Below, piece after piece: positions 6,505-15,032 of a DNA stretch of 37,789 nt. This DNA comes from Oscillospiraceae bacterium (GTDB taxonomy: Bacteria > Bacillota > Clostridia > Oscillospirales > Oscillospiraceae). A program made the translations under genes and the position numbers. The notes under the pieces are model-generated. The model was not told where the DNA came from. It made no database searches and saw only the letters and a program-made list of their open reading frames with translations. Position 1 is the first letter of the stretch; every line of letters begins with the position of its first letter. The stretch is from NCBI GenBank assembly GCA_022793095.1, contig JAAWCD010000112.1:1-37789 (forward strand). The letters are read 5' to 3'.

Positions 6505-8157
6505 ATGCCAGAAACGGAAACCGCTCAGGTCCTCGCACCCAAAGCGGAAGCCCCCAAGGGAGAACAAAAAATCAAAGCGCCCAAAAAGCGGCGGCGCTGG
6601 CCCAAGGTTTTGCTGGTCCTCGCCATCCTTGCGGCCCTCGCCGGCTGGTTCATCGTCCGGCCTATGATGTCCGCCTCCCAGCAGATCAGCAACGCCATGT
6701 ACACCCCCGTCCAGGTGGAGCGGCGGGACATTACCGTGTCCATCAGCGGCACCGCTACCGTGGAGGCCAACGACTCCTATCAGGTCACTACCGCCGTCCG
6801 GGGCGAAATTCTGGACGCGCCCTTTGAGGAAGGCGACCAGGTTGCTGAAGGGGATCTCCTTTACACCATCGACAGCCGGGACGTTCGCAACAACATCGAG
6901 CGGTCTCAGGTCTCCGTGGAACAGTCCCGCCTCAGCTATGAGGATATGCAGAGTCCACCGGATGACGAAATTGTCACCGCCAACGCCACCGGTATGATTA
7001 CCGCCCTCCATGTGGAGGAGGGCGACACCGTGACCGCCGGGACCCACTTGGCTGAGATTCTGGACCGGAACGCCGTTGAGCTGGAGGTCCCCTTCCAGTC
7101 CCAAGTGGCGGCGCAGTTCCAGCCCGGCGACGTTGCCCGCATCAATGTGAACGGCAACCTGGACCCCATCACCGGAACAGTGACCGATATCGGATTCCTG
7201 GAATCCGTGACCGCCGGCGGCGTTCTGGTCCGGACTGTCACCATTGAGGCCGTCAACCCCGGCGGCATCGGCGAAAATTCCGCCGGCACCGCCGAAATCA
7301 ACGGACAGACCAGCGTGGACGGCGGAACCTTCCGCTATAAAACCTCCAAAACCCTGACCGCTAAGGCCATGGGCGATGTGACCGGCCTGACCCTCAAAGA
7401 AGGGGATTGGGTGACAGAGGGCCAAGAGCTCTTCCGCCTCACCAATGATGTGCAGGCTTCTGACGCCCAGATTGAAAACGCCCGGCTCAGCCTGAAAAGC
7501 GCTGAGCTGGCCCTCCAAGCCGCCCAGGACTCCCTGGAGGACTACACCATCACCGCCCCCATCTCCGGCACAGTGGTGGAGAAAAATTACAAGGCAGGGG
7601 ATGACCTGACCAACGCGGCCGGCCCCCTGGCCGTCATCTTCGATTTGTCCAGCCTGAAGCTGGAAATGATGGTGGATGAACTGTACATCGGCCGGGTGTC
7701 CGTGGGCCAGAGCGTGGAAATCACAGCCGACGCCCTGGAAGGCCAGACCTTCGCCGGACGGGTGAGCCGGATTAACATCAACGGCACCACCCTCAACGGC
7801 GTGACCAGCTATCCCGTCACCATCGTCATTGATGAGGCCGGAGGCCTGCTGCCCGGCATGAACGTCAACGCCGAAATCCTGGTGGAACACGCGGAACAAG
7901 TGCTGGCCGTGCCGGTGGCCGCAGTCCAGCGGGGCAGCGTCGTCCTCTTCCCCGAGGAGGGGGCCATCAGCGCCGGCGGCGACATCGACGCGTCCAAGCT
8001 CGCCGAGCGGGAGGTCGCTCTGGGCCGGAATGACGACGATTACATCGAAATTACCTCCGGGCTGGAGGAGGGCGACACCGTGGTGGTGCGGCAGACCTAC
8101 TCCACCCTGATGGACATGATGATGTCCATGAACGGCGGGATGGTGATGACAGAGTGA
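6505..8157 (+). CDS. Efflux adaptor (MacA/YknX/HlyD-type periplasmic adaptor family)
   Basis: This is a membrane-anchored adaptor that should join the ABC pair encoded next to form a MacAB- or YknXYZ-like exporter. ATG 6505 follows AAAGGAG. It has 550 residues: a Lys/Arg-rich cytoplasmic start, one anchor helix (about 33-52), then beta-barrel and biotinyl-lipoyl material. Four lipoyl-half-like segments are visible, each with a GD or EGD turn, near residues 101-122, 163-187, 289-312 and 353-380, where a typical adaptor has two. A helical hairpin lies at about 320-345. The extreme C-terminus is methionine-rich ([15 protein letters not shown]). The substrate is unknown. It overlaps the ATPase gene by four bases. 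Confidence 0.88.
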   Translation: MPETETAQVLAPKAEAPKGEQKIKAPKKRRRWPKVLLVLAILAALAGWFIVRPMMSASQQISNAMYTPVQVERRDITVSISGTATVEANDSYQVTTAVRGEILDAPFEEGDQVAEGDLLYTIDSRDVRNNIERSQVSVEQSRLSYEDMQSPPDDEIVTANATGMITALHVEEGDTVTAGTHLAEILDRNAVELEVPFQSQVAAQFQPGDVARINVNGNLDPITGTVTDIGFLESVTAGGVLVRTVTIEAVNPGGIGENSAGTAEINGQTSVDGGTFRYKTSKTLTAKAMGDVTGLTLKEGDWVTEGQELFRLTNDVQASDAQIENARLSLKSAELALQAAQDSLEDYTITAPISGTVVEKNYKAGDDLTNAAGPLAVIFDLSSLKLEMMVDELYIGRVSVGQSVEITADALEGQTFAGRVSRININGTTLNGVTSYPVTIVIDEAGGLLPGMNVNAEILVEHAEQVLAVPVAAVQRGSVVLFPEEGAISAGGDIDASKLAEREVALGRNDDDYIEITSGLEEGDTVVVRQTYSTLMDMMMSMNGGMVMTE

Positions 8158-8897
8158 GTCATCTGATTGAACTGGAGCAGGTTTATAAAATCTACCACAT
8201 GGGCGACACCGACGTTCACGCCCTGGACGGCATTACCCTCCACATCGGCCAGGGGGAGTTTGTGGCCATTGTGGGTCAGTCCGGCTCCGGCAAGTCCACG
8301 GCCATGAACATCATCGGCTGTCTGGACGTGCCCACCTCGGGCACCTACCTGCTGGAGGGCATCGACGTGTCCACCATGGACGACGACCAGCAGGCGGAAA
8401 TCCGGAACAAATTGCTGGGCTTCATTTTTCAGCAGTACAACCTGATTCCCAAGCTCAATGTGCTGGAAAATGTGGAACTGCCCCTCCTCTACAGCGGGAT
8501 GGACGCCGCCAGCCGCCGCCAGTCCGCCCTCACCGCTCTGGAGCGGGTGGGACTGGCGGACAAAGCGAAAAATCTGCCCAGCCAGCTTTCCGGCGGACAG
8601 CAGCAGCGGGTTTCCATCGCCCGGGCTCTGGCCGGAAATCCGTCCGTGATTCTGGCCGACGAGCCCACCGGCGCGCTGGACTCCCGGACTGGCCGGGAAG
8701 TGCTCTCCTTCCTCCAAAAACTGAACCAGGAGGGCAACACCATCGTGCTGATCACCCACGATAATTCCATCGCGGTGAAGGCTCAGCGCATTGTCCGGCT
8801 TCAGGACGGCCGCATGATCTACGACGGTCCCTCGGACGACCCCCGGGCTGTGGTTCAGCCCATGGAGAGCGGGGGAGAGGAGGAGATGAATCTATGA
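8154..8897 (+). CDS. MacB-type ABC transporter ATPase
   Basis: This is the cytoplasmic ATPase of the exporter. Its 247 residues contain Walker [10 protein letters not shown] (41-49), Q-loop FQQYNLIP (92-99), signature LSGGQQQR (145-152), Walker [12 protein letters not shown] (166-176) and H202. The sequence is typical of the MacB/LolD/YknY group. It starts at GTG 8154 inside the adaptor stop (GTGA) and ends inside the permease start (ATGA), so the three genes are translationally coupled. The substrate cannot be told from the sequence; peptides or lipophilic toxins are usual for the family. Confidence 0.94.
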   Translation: MSHLIELEQVYKIYHMGDTDVHALDGITLHIGQGEFVAIVGQSGSGKSTAMNIIGCLDVPTSGTYLLEGIDVSTMDDDQQAEIRNKLLGFIFQQYNLIPKLNVLENVELPLLYSGMDAASRRQSALTALERVGLADKAKNLPSQLSGGQQQRVSIARALAGNPSVILADEPTGALDSRTGREVLSFLQKLNQEGNTIVLITHDNSIAVKAQRIVRLQDGRMIYDGPSDDPRAVVQPMESGGEEEMNL

Positions 8898-10072
8898 GCA
8901 TCGTGCAGTCCTTCCGCCTTGCCATCAAGAGCCTCGCCGCCAGCAAAATGCGAGCGCTGCTCACCATGCTGGGCATCATCATTGGCGTGGCCGCAGTCAT
9001 CATTATTATCTCCCTGGGCGACGGCATGAACAATATGATTAACAGCGAGTTTGAGAAAATGGGGACTAACCTGCTTCAGGTCCAGGTGCTGGGCCGGGGT
9101 ACCTCCCGGTCGGTCAGTGACAGCGAAATGTACGATCTGGCCGGGGCCTACCCCCAATATATTTCCGCCATGAGCCCCAGCGTGCCCGTCCGGGCCTCCC
9201 TGAAAACCGGCGGCGAGGTCAGCTCCAGCACCTCCATAACCGGCGTGGGAGAGGATTACATCACCGTCAAGGCCCTGGAGCTGGATCAGGGAAGGTTCCT
9301 CCAATACATTGATGTGGCCCGGATGCAAAAAGTGTGCGTGGTGGGCTCCTATGTGGACGGCGAGCTGATGGGGGGTACCAGCCTGGGGCAGAAGGTGCGG
9401 ATCGGCGGTCAGGAATATTCCGTTGTGGGCGTGCTCAAGGAGCAGGCGGACAACACGTCTTACGGAAACGACAACGCGGTATACATTCCCTACACCAACG
9501 CTACCCGGCTCAACGGGGACGCTTCCATCACCAATTTCCAGTTTACCGCCTCCAGCGACCAGACCAACAGCCAGGCCAAGGCGGTGATTGAGGAAAAGCT
9601 GAACCGGGTCTATGAGAACGACAGCGACGCCTTTATGGTTATCTCCATGAGCGAGATGATGGGTGTGCTCGGGAATATCCAGGGCACCGTTATGACTGTA
9701 CTCATTGCCATCGCGGGCATTTCCCTGCTGGTGGGCGGCATCGGCATCATGAACATCATGCTGGTATCCGTGACAGAGCGGACCCGTGAAATCGGCATCC
9801 GGAAATCCCTGGGGGCCAAGCGCCGGGATATTCGCAGTCAGTTTATCATCGAGGCGGGCACCACCTCCGCCGTGGGCGGCGTGATTGGAATTGTGATGGG
9901 CGTGGGCATCGCCAACTTGGTGGGGCCGCTGTTTGACATTGAGGCGTCACCCTCGGTGTCGGCGATTTTAATCGCATTCGGGGTGTCGCTGGCCGTGGGC
10001 GTCATCTTCGGCTACCTGCCCGCCAATAAAGCCGCGAAGCTTAATTCCATTGACGCGTTGCGGTACGACTGA
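8894..10072 (+). CDS. MacB/FtsX-type ABC transporter permease
   Basis: This is the membrane subunit of the efflux system. Its 392 residues have one N-terminal helix (about 24-42), a large extracytoplasmic MacB-type domain (about 50-260), and three C-terminal helices (about 270-295, 320-345, 355-378). The family segment ERTREIGIRKSLGAKRRDI follows the second helix, and the end reads LPANKAAKLNSIDALRYD, which is classic. This is the YknZ-like arrangement in which ATPase and permease are separate. It closes the three-gene operon; no clear terminator follows directly. Confidence 0.94.
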   Translation: MSIVQSFRLAIKSLAASKMRALLTMLGIIIGVAAVIIIISLGDGMNNMINSEFEKMGTNLLQVQVLGRGTSRSVSDSEMYDLAGAYPQYISAMSPSVPVRASLKTGGEVSSSTSITGVGEDYITVKALELDQGRFLQYIDVARMQKVCVVGSYVDGELMGGTSLGQKVRIGGQEYSVVGVLKEQADNTSYGNDNAVYIPYTNATRLNGDASITNFQFTASSDQTNSQAKAVIEEKLNRVYENDSDAFMVISMSEMMGVLGNIQGTVMTVLIAIAGISLLVGGIGIMNIMLVSVTERTREIGIRKSLGAKRRDIRSQFIIEAGTTSAVGGVIGIVMGVGIANLVGPLFDIEASPSVSAILIAFGVSLAVGVIFGYLPANKAAKLNSIDALRYD

Positions 10073-10108
10073 GGATTTTCCTTCTTTCCTCCAACGATTC
10101 TATGGGGT

Positions 10109-10459
10109 GTGCCATTTCATAAAAACTGGAGGGATCTGCGTGATAAAATTGGGGTCTGGGCGAAAAAACCGCGGACCATGCTGCGGTATATCAAAATTGG
10201 GGAGATTTTCTGCTTCAAGTTCGACGATCATACCTACCAGTTCGGACGGATCATGGCGAAAGTGATATTCTATATTGGGGAGATTTTTGACTATGCCTCA
10301 AATCAGCCCGTGATCCGTGAGGAGGACATCCGCAGCGCGAGAAGGCTTATTGTAATTCCGCTGGACGCATACAGCCTGTTTGGCCGAAGGACGGAAGGAG
10401 AATGGAGAATCATCAGCCATCAGGAAAATTACACACCGGAATGTACCGAGGATCTCTGA
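10109..10459 (+). CDS. Imm26-like protein, possibly a remnant
   Basis: This 116-codon frame begins at GTG 10109 or, more conservatively, at ATG 10178. From residue 24 it reads like an Imm26 (polymorphic toxin immunity) domain: IKIGEIFCFKFDDHTYQFGR, then a mid part ending IPLDAYSLFG and a WRIISHQE segment. No good ribosome site is visible and the first 23 residues match nothing I know, so the 5' part may be lost or rearranged. No toxin gene lies beside it. The family call is from pattern recognition only. Confidence 0.45.
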   Translation: MPFHKNWRDLRDKIGVWAKKPRTMLRYIKIGEIFCFKFDDHTYQFGRIMAKVIFYIGEIFDYASNQPVIREEDIRSARRLIVIPLDAYSLFGRRTEGEWRIISHQENYTPECTEDL

Positions 10460-10612
10460 TTCTCTTGGGGAGGCTGTTTCAGCAAAAAGTCAAATGGTTT
10501 TGACGATACGGTATCCATCAGTGAAGAGGAAGGGAGGTCGCTTCCTCCTCTTTCCCCAAACGGAGATACTGTAAAGAGCGGAATCGCGCATAAGCTACAG
10601 GAAAAATGACTT

Positions 10613-10655
10613 AACCCGTGATGAAATCCAGCCGGTTTCATCACGGGTTCTTTCT
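10613..10655 (+). terminator. Rho-independent terminator
   Basis: Perfect 14-bp arms AACCCGTGATGAAA (10613-10626) and TTTCATCACGGGTT (10636-10649) are followed by CTTTCTCTTTG. It closes transcription from the efflux/Imm26 side. Apart from this hairpin and the promoter at 10766, I see nothing in 10460-10860. Confidence 0.75.
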
Positions 10656-10765
10656 CTTTGTCATCCTTTGGCCTGCGTTTTCCCCCTAAAAAGGAGAACC
10701 GCAGAAGATATCTGCTCCAAACGGAACTCATTTTAATCCAAAAAGATAAAACGCCAATCATCCCC

Positions 10766-10794
10766 TTGACAGAAGACGTCCGAACGCATATAGT
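10766..10794 (+). promoter_or_regulatory. Promoter of the heavy-metal operon
   Basis: TTGACA (10766-10771) and TATAGT (10789-10794) are exactly 17 bases apart, just upstream of a 28-bp palindrome. Confidence 0.7.
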
Positions 10795-10801
10795 ATAGCT
10801 A

Positions 10802-10829
10802 CAACGATTAAATAAATGTTTAATTGTTG
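10802..10829 (+). promoter_or_regulatory. Palindromic operator, ArsR/SmtB-like
   Basis: CAAC-N-ATTAAA, a 6-base centre, then TTTAAT-N-GTTG form a symmetric 28-bp AT-rich site covering the predicted transcription start. Such 6-2-6-like AT palindromes are typical for metal-sensing ArsR/SmtB repressors. No such regulator gene is in the window, so the binder is inferred. Confidence 0.55.
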
Positions 10830-10860
10830 AATGAACACATTTATGGAAGGAGCGATTTTC

Positions 10861-11079
10861 ATGAAGAAGACTTATAAAATCGAGGTTGACTGTGCAAACT
10901 GCGCTAATTTGATGGAGGACGCAGCTCGAAAAACAACAGGGGTGCGGACGGCCACCGTCAACTTTATGACCCAGAAAATGATTGTGGAATTCGAGGAGGG
11001 GCAGGACCCCGCGGCGGTGATGGGGAACGTTCTGAAGGCATGTAAAAAGGTGGAGCCGGATTGTGAAATCGACCTTTGA
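10861..11079 (+). CDS. Heavy-metal-associated (HMA) domain protein
   Basis: This 72-residue ferredoxin-like metal-binding protein starts at ATG 10861 behind GGAAGGAG. The binding motif is C11-x2-C14 in the context VDCANCAN. The extra Asp before the first Cys is the form found in Zn/Cd/Pb ATPase N-domains rather than copper chaperones. The P-ATPase encoded 57 bases downstream has no HMA domain of its own, so this looks like its N-terminal domain made as a separate chain. It probably hands metal to the pump. Confidence 0.88.
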   Translation: MKKTYKIEVDCANCANLMEDAARKTTGVRTATVNFMTQKMIVEFEEGQDPAAVMGNVLKACKKVEPDCEIDL

Positions 11080-11136
11080 GAATCCGCCGTTCCAAACGGC
11101 TGAACATGGGCCACGCTTCGAGAGGAGGCATCCGCA

Positions 11137-13095
11137 ATGACGAAAAAACAAAAGAAGATGCTGATTCGGATTCTTGCCACCGCGGTCCTGCTGGTGGTTT
11201 TGCAGCTGATTCCGGCGGCAGTGTTTGAAACAGGCTTGTCCCCAATGATGGGCAGAGTTCTGCGGTTCCTCCTGTACTTCATCACTTATCTGGTCATTGG
11301 CTACGATATTTTGAAAAAAGCCTTCCTGGGCATCCGGAATGGACAGGTATTTGACGAAAACTTCCTGATGGCTGTGGCCACTGTAGGGGCCATGGCGCTG
11401 GCAGTCTACGAAAACGGCGACTATCTGGAGGCCATCGCGGTTATGCTCTTCTATCAGATCGGGGAATGGTTCCAGAGCTACGCCGTGGGCAAAAGCCGCA
11501 GGAATATCAGTGAGCTGATGGATATCCGCCCGGATTACGCCAATGTAGAGCGGAACGGCCGCCTGGAACAGGTTGATCCGGAAGAGGTGGAGCCCGGCAG
11601 CATCATTGTGGTCCAGCCCGGCGAAAAGGTTCCCATTGACGGCGTGATCGTGGAGGGAACCTCCACCCTGAACACCAGCGCCCTTACCGGAGAAAGCCTG
11701 CCCCGTGAGGCGGAGGCGGGCAGCGAAATTATCAGCGGCTGCATCAACATGACCGGAGTGCTTCGGATTCGGACCACCAGAGAATTCGGAGCGTCCACCG
11801 TCTCCAAAATTCTGGACCTGGTGGAGAACGCCAGCTCCCGCAAGTCCCGGTCCGAGGACTTCATCTCCAAATTCGCACGGGTCTACACGCCCGCCGTCTG
11901 CTACAGCGCGTTGGCGCTGGCAGTCCTGCCGCCGCTGGTCCGGCTCCTCTTGGGCCAGCCCGCCGGTTGGGGCGTCTGGGTTTACCGGGCCCTCACCTTC
12001 CTGGTCATCAGCTGTCCCTGCGCCTTAGTCATCAGCATCCCCCTGAGTTTCTTCGCCGGCATCGGCGGGGCCAGCAAGGCCGGTATTCTGGTGAAAGGAT
12101 CTAACTACCTGGAAATCCTTTCCCAGACCAAATGCGTGGTTTTCGACAAAACCGGCACCCTAACTGAGGGCGTGTTTGAGGTCAACGGCATCCACCACAG
12201 CGAGCTGGAGCCTCAAACGCTCCTTGGGTACGCCGCTTTGGCGGAAAGCGCTTCCTCTCACCCCATCAGCAAGAGCCTTCAGCGAGCCTATGGGAAAGAG
12301 CTGGATCGGACCAGAGTGTCAGACATACAGGAGATCAGCGGAAACGGCGTGACTGCCAGGGTGGACGGGATTCCGGTGGCCGCTGGCAACGCCAGGCTGA
12401 TGGAGCGGCTTGGCATCCCCTACCACGACTGCCACCAGACAGGCACGATCATTCATATGGCGCTGAATGGAATCTACGCCGGGCACATCCTCATCTCTGA
12501 CCGTGTTAAGCCCCACTCCAAGGAGGCCGTCGCCGCGCTGCGGTCCGCAGGCGTGGAGAAGACTGTCATGCTGACCGGCGACGCCCGCAAACCGGCGGAG
12601 CAGGTGGCCGCTGGCCTGAGCATCAGCGAGGTGTACAGCGAGCTGCTGCCTGCCGGTAAGGTGTCCAAGGTGGAGGAGCTGCTGGAAAACCGGTCCAAAC
12701 GCTCCAAGCTGGCCTTTGTGGGCGACGGTATCAACGACGCGCCTGTGCTGTCTCGGGCGGATATCGGCATCGCTATGGGAGCTATGGGCTCTGACGCGGC
12801 TATTGAGGCGGCGGATGTGGTCCTCATGGATGACGACCCGCTGAAAATCGCCAAGGCCATTCAAATCTCCAGAAAGTGCCTGGGCATCGTCTACCAAAAC
12901 ATCGCGCTCGCCCTGGGCGTCAAGGGTCTTTGCCTGGTTCTGGGCGCATTGGGCATCGCCAATATGTGGCTGGCTATTTTCGCGGACGTGGGCGTGATGA
13001 TTCTCGCGGTGCTGAACGCCATTCGCTGCCTGTTTCTCCCGAAGGGACCTTATGACGCCAAAGACACCCAACAGCCCCTGAAGGAAACCGTTTAA
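11137..13095 (+). CDS. Heavy-metal P1B-type ATPase (Zn/Cd/Pb type)
   Basis: This is an ATP-driven exporter of soft divalent metals. Its 652 residues lack the N-terminal HMA domain. Membrane helices near 9-28 and 40-60 lead to the actuator domain with TGES (GESLPREA region). The metal-site motif is CPC (293-295), the phosphorylation loop DKTGT starts at D337, the nucleotide-domain His-Pro is 375-376, and the hinge GDGIND is 529-534. The helix after CPC reads ALVISIPLSFFAGIGGASK, as in ZntA/CadA rather than CopA. It starts at ATG 11137 behind GAGAGGAGG. A terminator lies at 13163. Confidence 0.94.
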   Translation: MTKKQKKMLIRILATAVLLVVLQLIPAAVFETGLSPMMGRVLRFLLYFITYLVIGYDILKKAFLGIRNGQVFDENFLMAVATVGAMALAVYENGDYLEAIAVMLFYQIGEWFQSYAVGKSRRNISELMDIRPDYANVERNGRLEQVDPEEVEPGSIIVVQPGEKVPIDGVIVEGTSTLNTSALTGESLPREAEAGSEIISGCINMTGVLRIRTTREFGASTVSKILDLVENASSRKSRSEDFISKFARVYTPAVCYSALALAVLPPLVRLLLGQPAGWGVWVYRALTFLVISCPCALVISIPLSFFAGIGGASKAGILVKGSNYLEILSQTKCVVFDKTGTLTEGVFEVNGIHHSELEPQTLLGYAALAESASSHPISKSLQRAYGKELDRTRVSDIQEISGNGVTARVDGIPVAAGNARLMERLGIPYHDCHQTGTIIHMALNGIYAGHILISDRVKPHSKEAVAALRSAGVEKTVMLTGDARKPAEQVAAGLSISEVYSELLPAGKVSKVEELLENRSKRSKLAFVGDGINDAPVLSRADIGIAMGAMGSDAAIEAADVVLMDDDPLKIAKAIQISRKCLGIVYQNIALALGVKGLCLVLGALGIANMWLAIFADVGVMILAVLNAIRCLFLPKGPYDAKDTQQPLKETV

Positions 13096-13162
13096 AGTAG
13101 TTTTACGTTGATAAGGAAGTATTCAAAATAACTTATCATTAACGCTGACAAACAGGGTGCAT

Positions 13163-13206
13163 ATAAGTAGGTATGACAAATTACGTTATACCTACTTATT
13201 TTTTGT
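13163..13206 (+). terminator. Rho-independent terminator of the metal operon
   Basis: Arms ATAAGTAGGTAT (13163-13174) and ATACCTACTTAT (13188-13199) are followed by a run of T. This is a textbook intrinsic terminator 67 bases after the ATPase stop. Confidence 0.85.
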
Positions 13207-13270
13207 TGCAGTTTTTATTTATTTCAGCTAAAATCAATACACAAGATTGTTAGTGAAAGAGAGTGAAAAT

Positions 13271-13471
13271 ATGGAAGAAAAGAACAACAATGAATATAAT
13301 GCAGAAATGACAATAAATGAGTATTTGTCATTTCTGCAAATAGAATATGATTACGAGTGTAAATCCAAGGCTTTTCGGAGCCTGCACCCACAAAAAGATA
13401 TTATTGGGGCTATCACATTACGCAGAAAGCCATCCAGCATGAAAAAACGGGCGGCTTTTTTGCGTGGATAG
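13271..13471 (+). CDS. Hypothetical small protein, AT-rich island
   Basis: A 66-codon frame starts at ATG 13271 (MEEKNNNEYNAEMTINEYL), with only a weak GAGAGTG ribosome site. The acidic, Asn-rich first half looks coding. The end (RRKPSSMKKRAAFLRG) looks like read-through into unrelated DNA, so it is probably a truncated gene. Base composition is clearly more AT-rich than the neighbours, as expected for incoming DNA. I do not recognise the family. Confidence 0.35.
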   Translation: MEEKNNNEYNAEMTINEYLSFLQIEYDYECKSKAFRSLHPQKDIIGAITLRRKPSSMKKRAAFLRG

Positions 13472-13549
13472 CCGGAAGGCGAAAAAATAGTAACAAATTT
13501 TTAACACAAGATTTGTGCAACATTCGCGAAAACAAAAAGGAGGTAACGA

Positions 13550-13756
13550 ATGGCAGACGAAAAATTAAACGTGAGCCCGGAGGAAAATCCCCAGCCCAGC
13601 TTGTTCGATGCCAGCCCGGAGGGTGCTCCTGCCCAGGACGATCCCACCCCGGATCCCCCGGCCCCGGAGGACCGGCGAGGGAAGCGTCTGGCTCTTTGTC
13701 CCCCCTGCGACATAGTCTGTGGACTGGACCGCTGTGGCGGTTACGATGCCGGTTGA
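13550..13756 (+). pseudogene. 5' stump of a mobile-element gene
   Basis: A strong AAAGGAGG precedes ATG 13550. The first 45 or so codons give an acidic, Pro-rich N-terminus (MADEKLNVSPEENPQPSLFD) of a style common in conjugative-element proteins. From about 13685 the frame runs antisense through a phage tail-fibre fragment and ends at 13756, so the gene is cut off. Only the N-terminal part should be regarded as genuine. No function can be assigned. Confidence 0.45.
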
Positions 13757-14008
13757 ACTCGCCACAGAGAGGCTTGGCATCGCCTGGGTGGCCGTGGCGG
13801 CGCTTTTGCTGACTTGGCTCTGGGGTAGTGTCCGGCAGGCACAGCCACCGTCGCACCGCTGGCTGTCAGATCGCTGGCGCTCTTGCTGGGAATCGTTCCG
13901 GTCAGCTTCGTTCCATCCGCACCATAGTCCGTTTTCCCAAACAGAATATCGGCCAGCGCCTGCGGTCGCGTCACCGGTGTCCACGGCATACTGATAGGCG
14001 CGGTTTCC
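13685..14008 (-). pseudogene. Phage tail-fibre-like fragment, frameshifted
   Basis: On the minus strand, from about 14008, one frame reads ADILFGKTDYGADGTKLTG and then SDLTASGATVAVPAGHY, the repeat style of prophage tail proteins (GKTAY-GTKLTGTI, VPAGYY). Near 13800 the homology moves to another frame (SKSAATATQAMPSLSVASS, then STDYVAGGTKSQTLP). Both ends are missing. It abuts the IS30 remnant at about 14010-14020, a chimeric junction. Confidence 0.6.
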
Positions 14009-14018
14009 TGGCCCGCTT

Positions 14019-14521
14019 GGATCGCTCCATCCCCGCGCAGTCCTGGAACTTGCGGCCGTTGTCCACGGTGATGGAGCGGAAAACCTCCCGGAACTTTGCC
14101 CCCATGCGGCGCTCCATGCGGTCCAGCGCCCGGACCACGCTTTCCATGGTGTGACCACACAATGACAGGGTAACGGGTCAGCCGCCCGGTCAGCACCACC
14201 AGGGCCGCGCCAAGGGACCGCTTTTTATTTATGATCTGGTCCTCAATGTACCCCACAAAATCATAATCGTGCCCCATCTTTATTTCCGGTTCCTTTTCCC
14301 GCAGGTGTTCCTGGTATTTCCGATCTGCCACGTCCGCGCAGTATCTTTCCACAAATTCGTATTCGCAGGTTTGCTGGACACAGAGGCCCCGCGCAATTTC
14401 ATTATAAATCGTCTTTCCGCACTTCCCCAGGGCCTCCGCAATTTTGACCACGGGGGTTTTCATTTTCAGCATTTGTTCAATGGTCCTCCAGTTTTATGTG
14501 CTTTGTTCCCTTGTAATTCAT
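14019..14521 (-). pseudogene. IS30-family transposase remnant
   Basis: The likely start is ATG 14521 behind AAGGAG (MNYKGTKHIKLED). A frameshift near 14480 leads to the helix-turn-helix part (KIAEALGKCGKTIYNEIARG). An internal deletion then joins IINKKRS directly to GAALVVLTGRLTR. Another shift at about 14157 continues in a different frame with the catalytic-core segment ESVVRALDRMERR and SITVDNGRKFQD, where the Asp of TVDNG is the usual acidic residue. It stops at about 14019. At least three lesions make it inactive. No terminal inverted repeats were found. Confidence 0.75.
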
Positions 14522-14544
14522 AGCGGACTCCTTATGGCATGACA

Positions 14545-14575
14545 AAACCGGCGCGGTGCAATACCACGCCGGTTT
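14545..14575 (-). terminator. Hairpin after the Xre pseudogene
   Basis: Arms AAACCGGCG (14545-14553) and CGCCGGTTT (14567-14575) overlap the stop codon of the regulator remnant. On the minus strand it is followed by TGTCAT and lacks a strong U-run. Confidence 0.45.
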
Positions 14576-14808
14576 CACTCTCTCCCCAGCAGCCACAACA
14601 CGGAAACGTCCAGAATGTCCGCTATTGTGGTAACTTCATAATTCGCCACATACCTGCTGCCGCCCTCAATTCTGCTTATGCTGTCCCGAGATCCCGATCA
14701 GCTGTAATTCTCTGCATAGGTCAGACTGTGAAAAGCGTTTCGCCAGGCGGGCCAGTCTTATGCGATCACCACAAAACGTTCTTTTTCCGTGAAATGTGTA
14801 GCCCCCAT
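14575..14808 (-). pseudogene. Xre/Cro-CI family regulator, frameshifted
   Basis: The first half (about 14797-14693) reads CGDRIRLARLAKRFSQSDL and continues to LQLIGI. The second half continues in another frame as SRDSISRIEGGSRYVANYEV and ends ILDVSVLWLLGRE at the stop 14575-14577. Together they give the complete helix-turn-helix layout of a small phage or ICE regulator. A second disruption lies near the start, as the ATG at 14808 is out of frame with the helix-turn-helix. It is not functional as read. Confidence 0.65.
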
Positions 14809-14840
14809 GGTTTCCTCCAGCCGCAAAAATAACCAACACT

Positions 14841-14933
14841 AAACTCATTCAGGCTATACCCGGCTTTTGCGGCGGCCTGTCTGCACCTTCCAATTTTCCT
14901 TTTTTTCACAAACAAGGAAAGCCTTTCATAATT
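14841..14933 (-). pseudogene. Ribbon-helix-helix (Arc-like) fragment
   Basis: About 31 codons read NYERLSLFVKK, then AAAKAGYSLNEF, resembling the N-terminal half of small plasmid/ICE ribbon-helix-helix proteins (YERL...K..GYSLNEFI). The C-terminus runs into unrelated sequence. It is one more scrap of the mobile-DNA island. Nothing else is visible up to 15032. Confidence 0.4.
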
Positions 14934-15032
14934 TGCGGCTACGGAACGGGCACTGGCATGGACCACACCACCGTTATTTTATGGAGGTTTTGAATATATT
15001 TACGTTTGAAATCTTCTCCCCTCAGAGGGAAA

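Noticed and set aside
6472..7899. Antisense frame of 475 codons opposite the efflux adaptor
   Set aside because: Same shadow effect; the adaptor on the plus strand has clear domains, a ribosome site and operon overlaps.
13247..14970. Functional IS30 or prophage
   Set aside because: Every recognisable gene is truncated or frameshifted, and no terminal repeats or integrase are visible.
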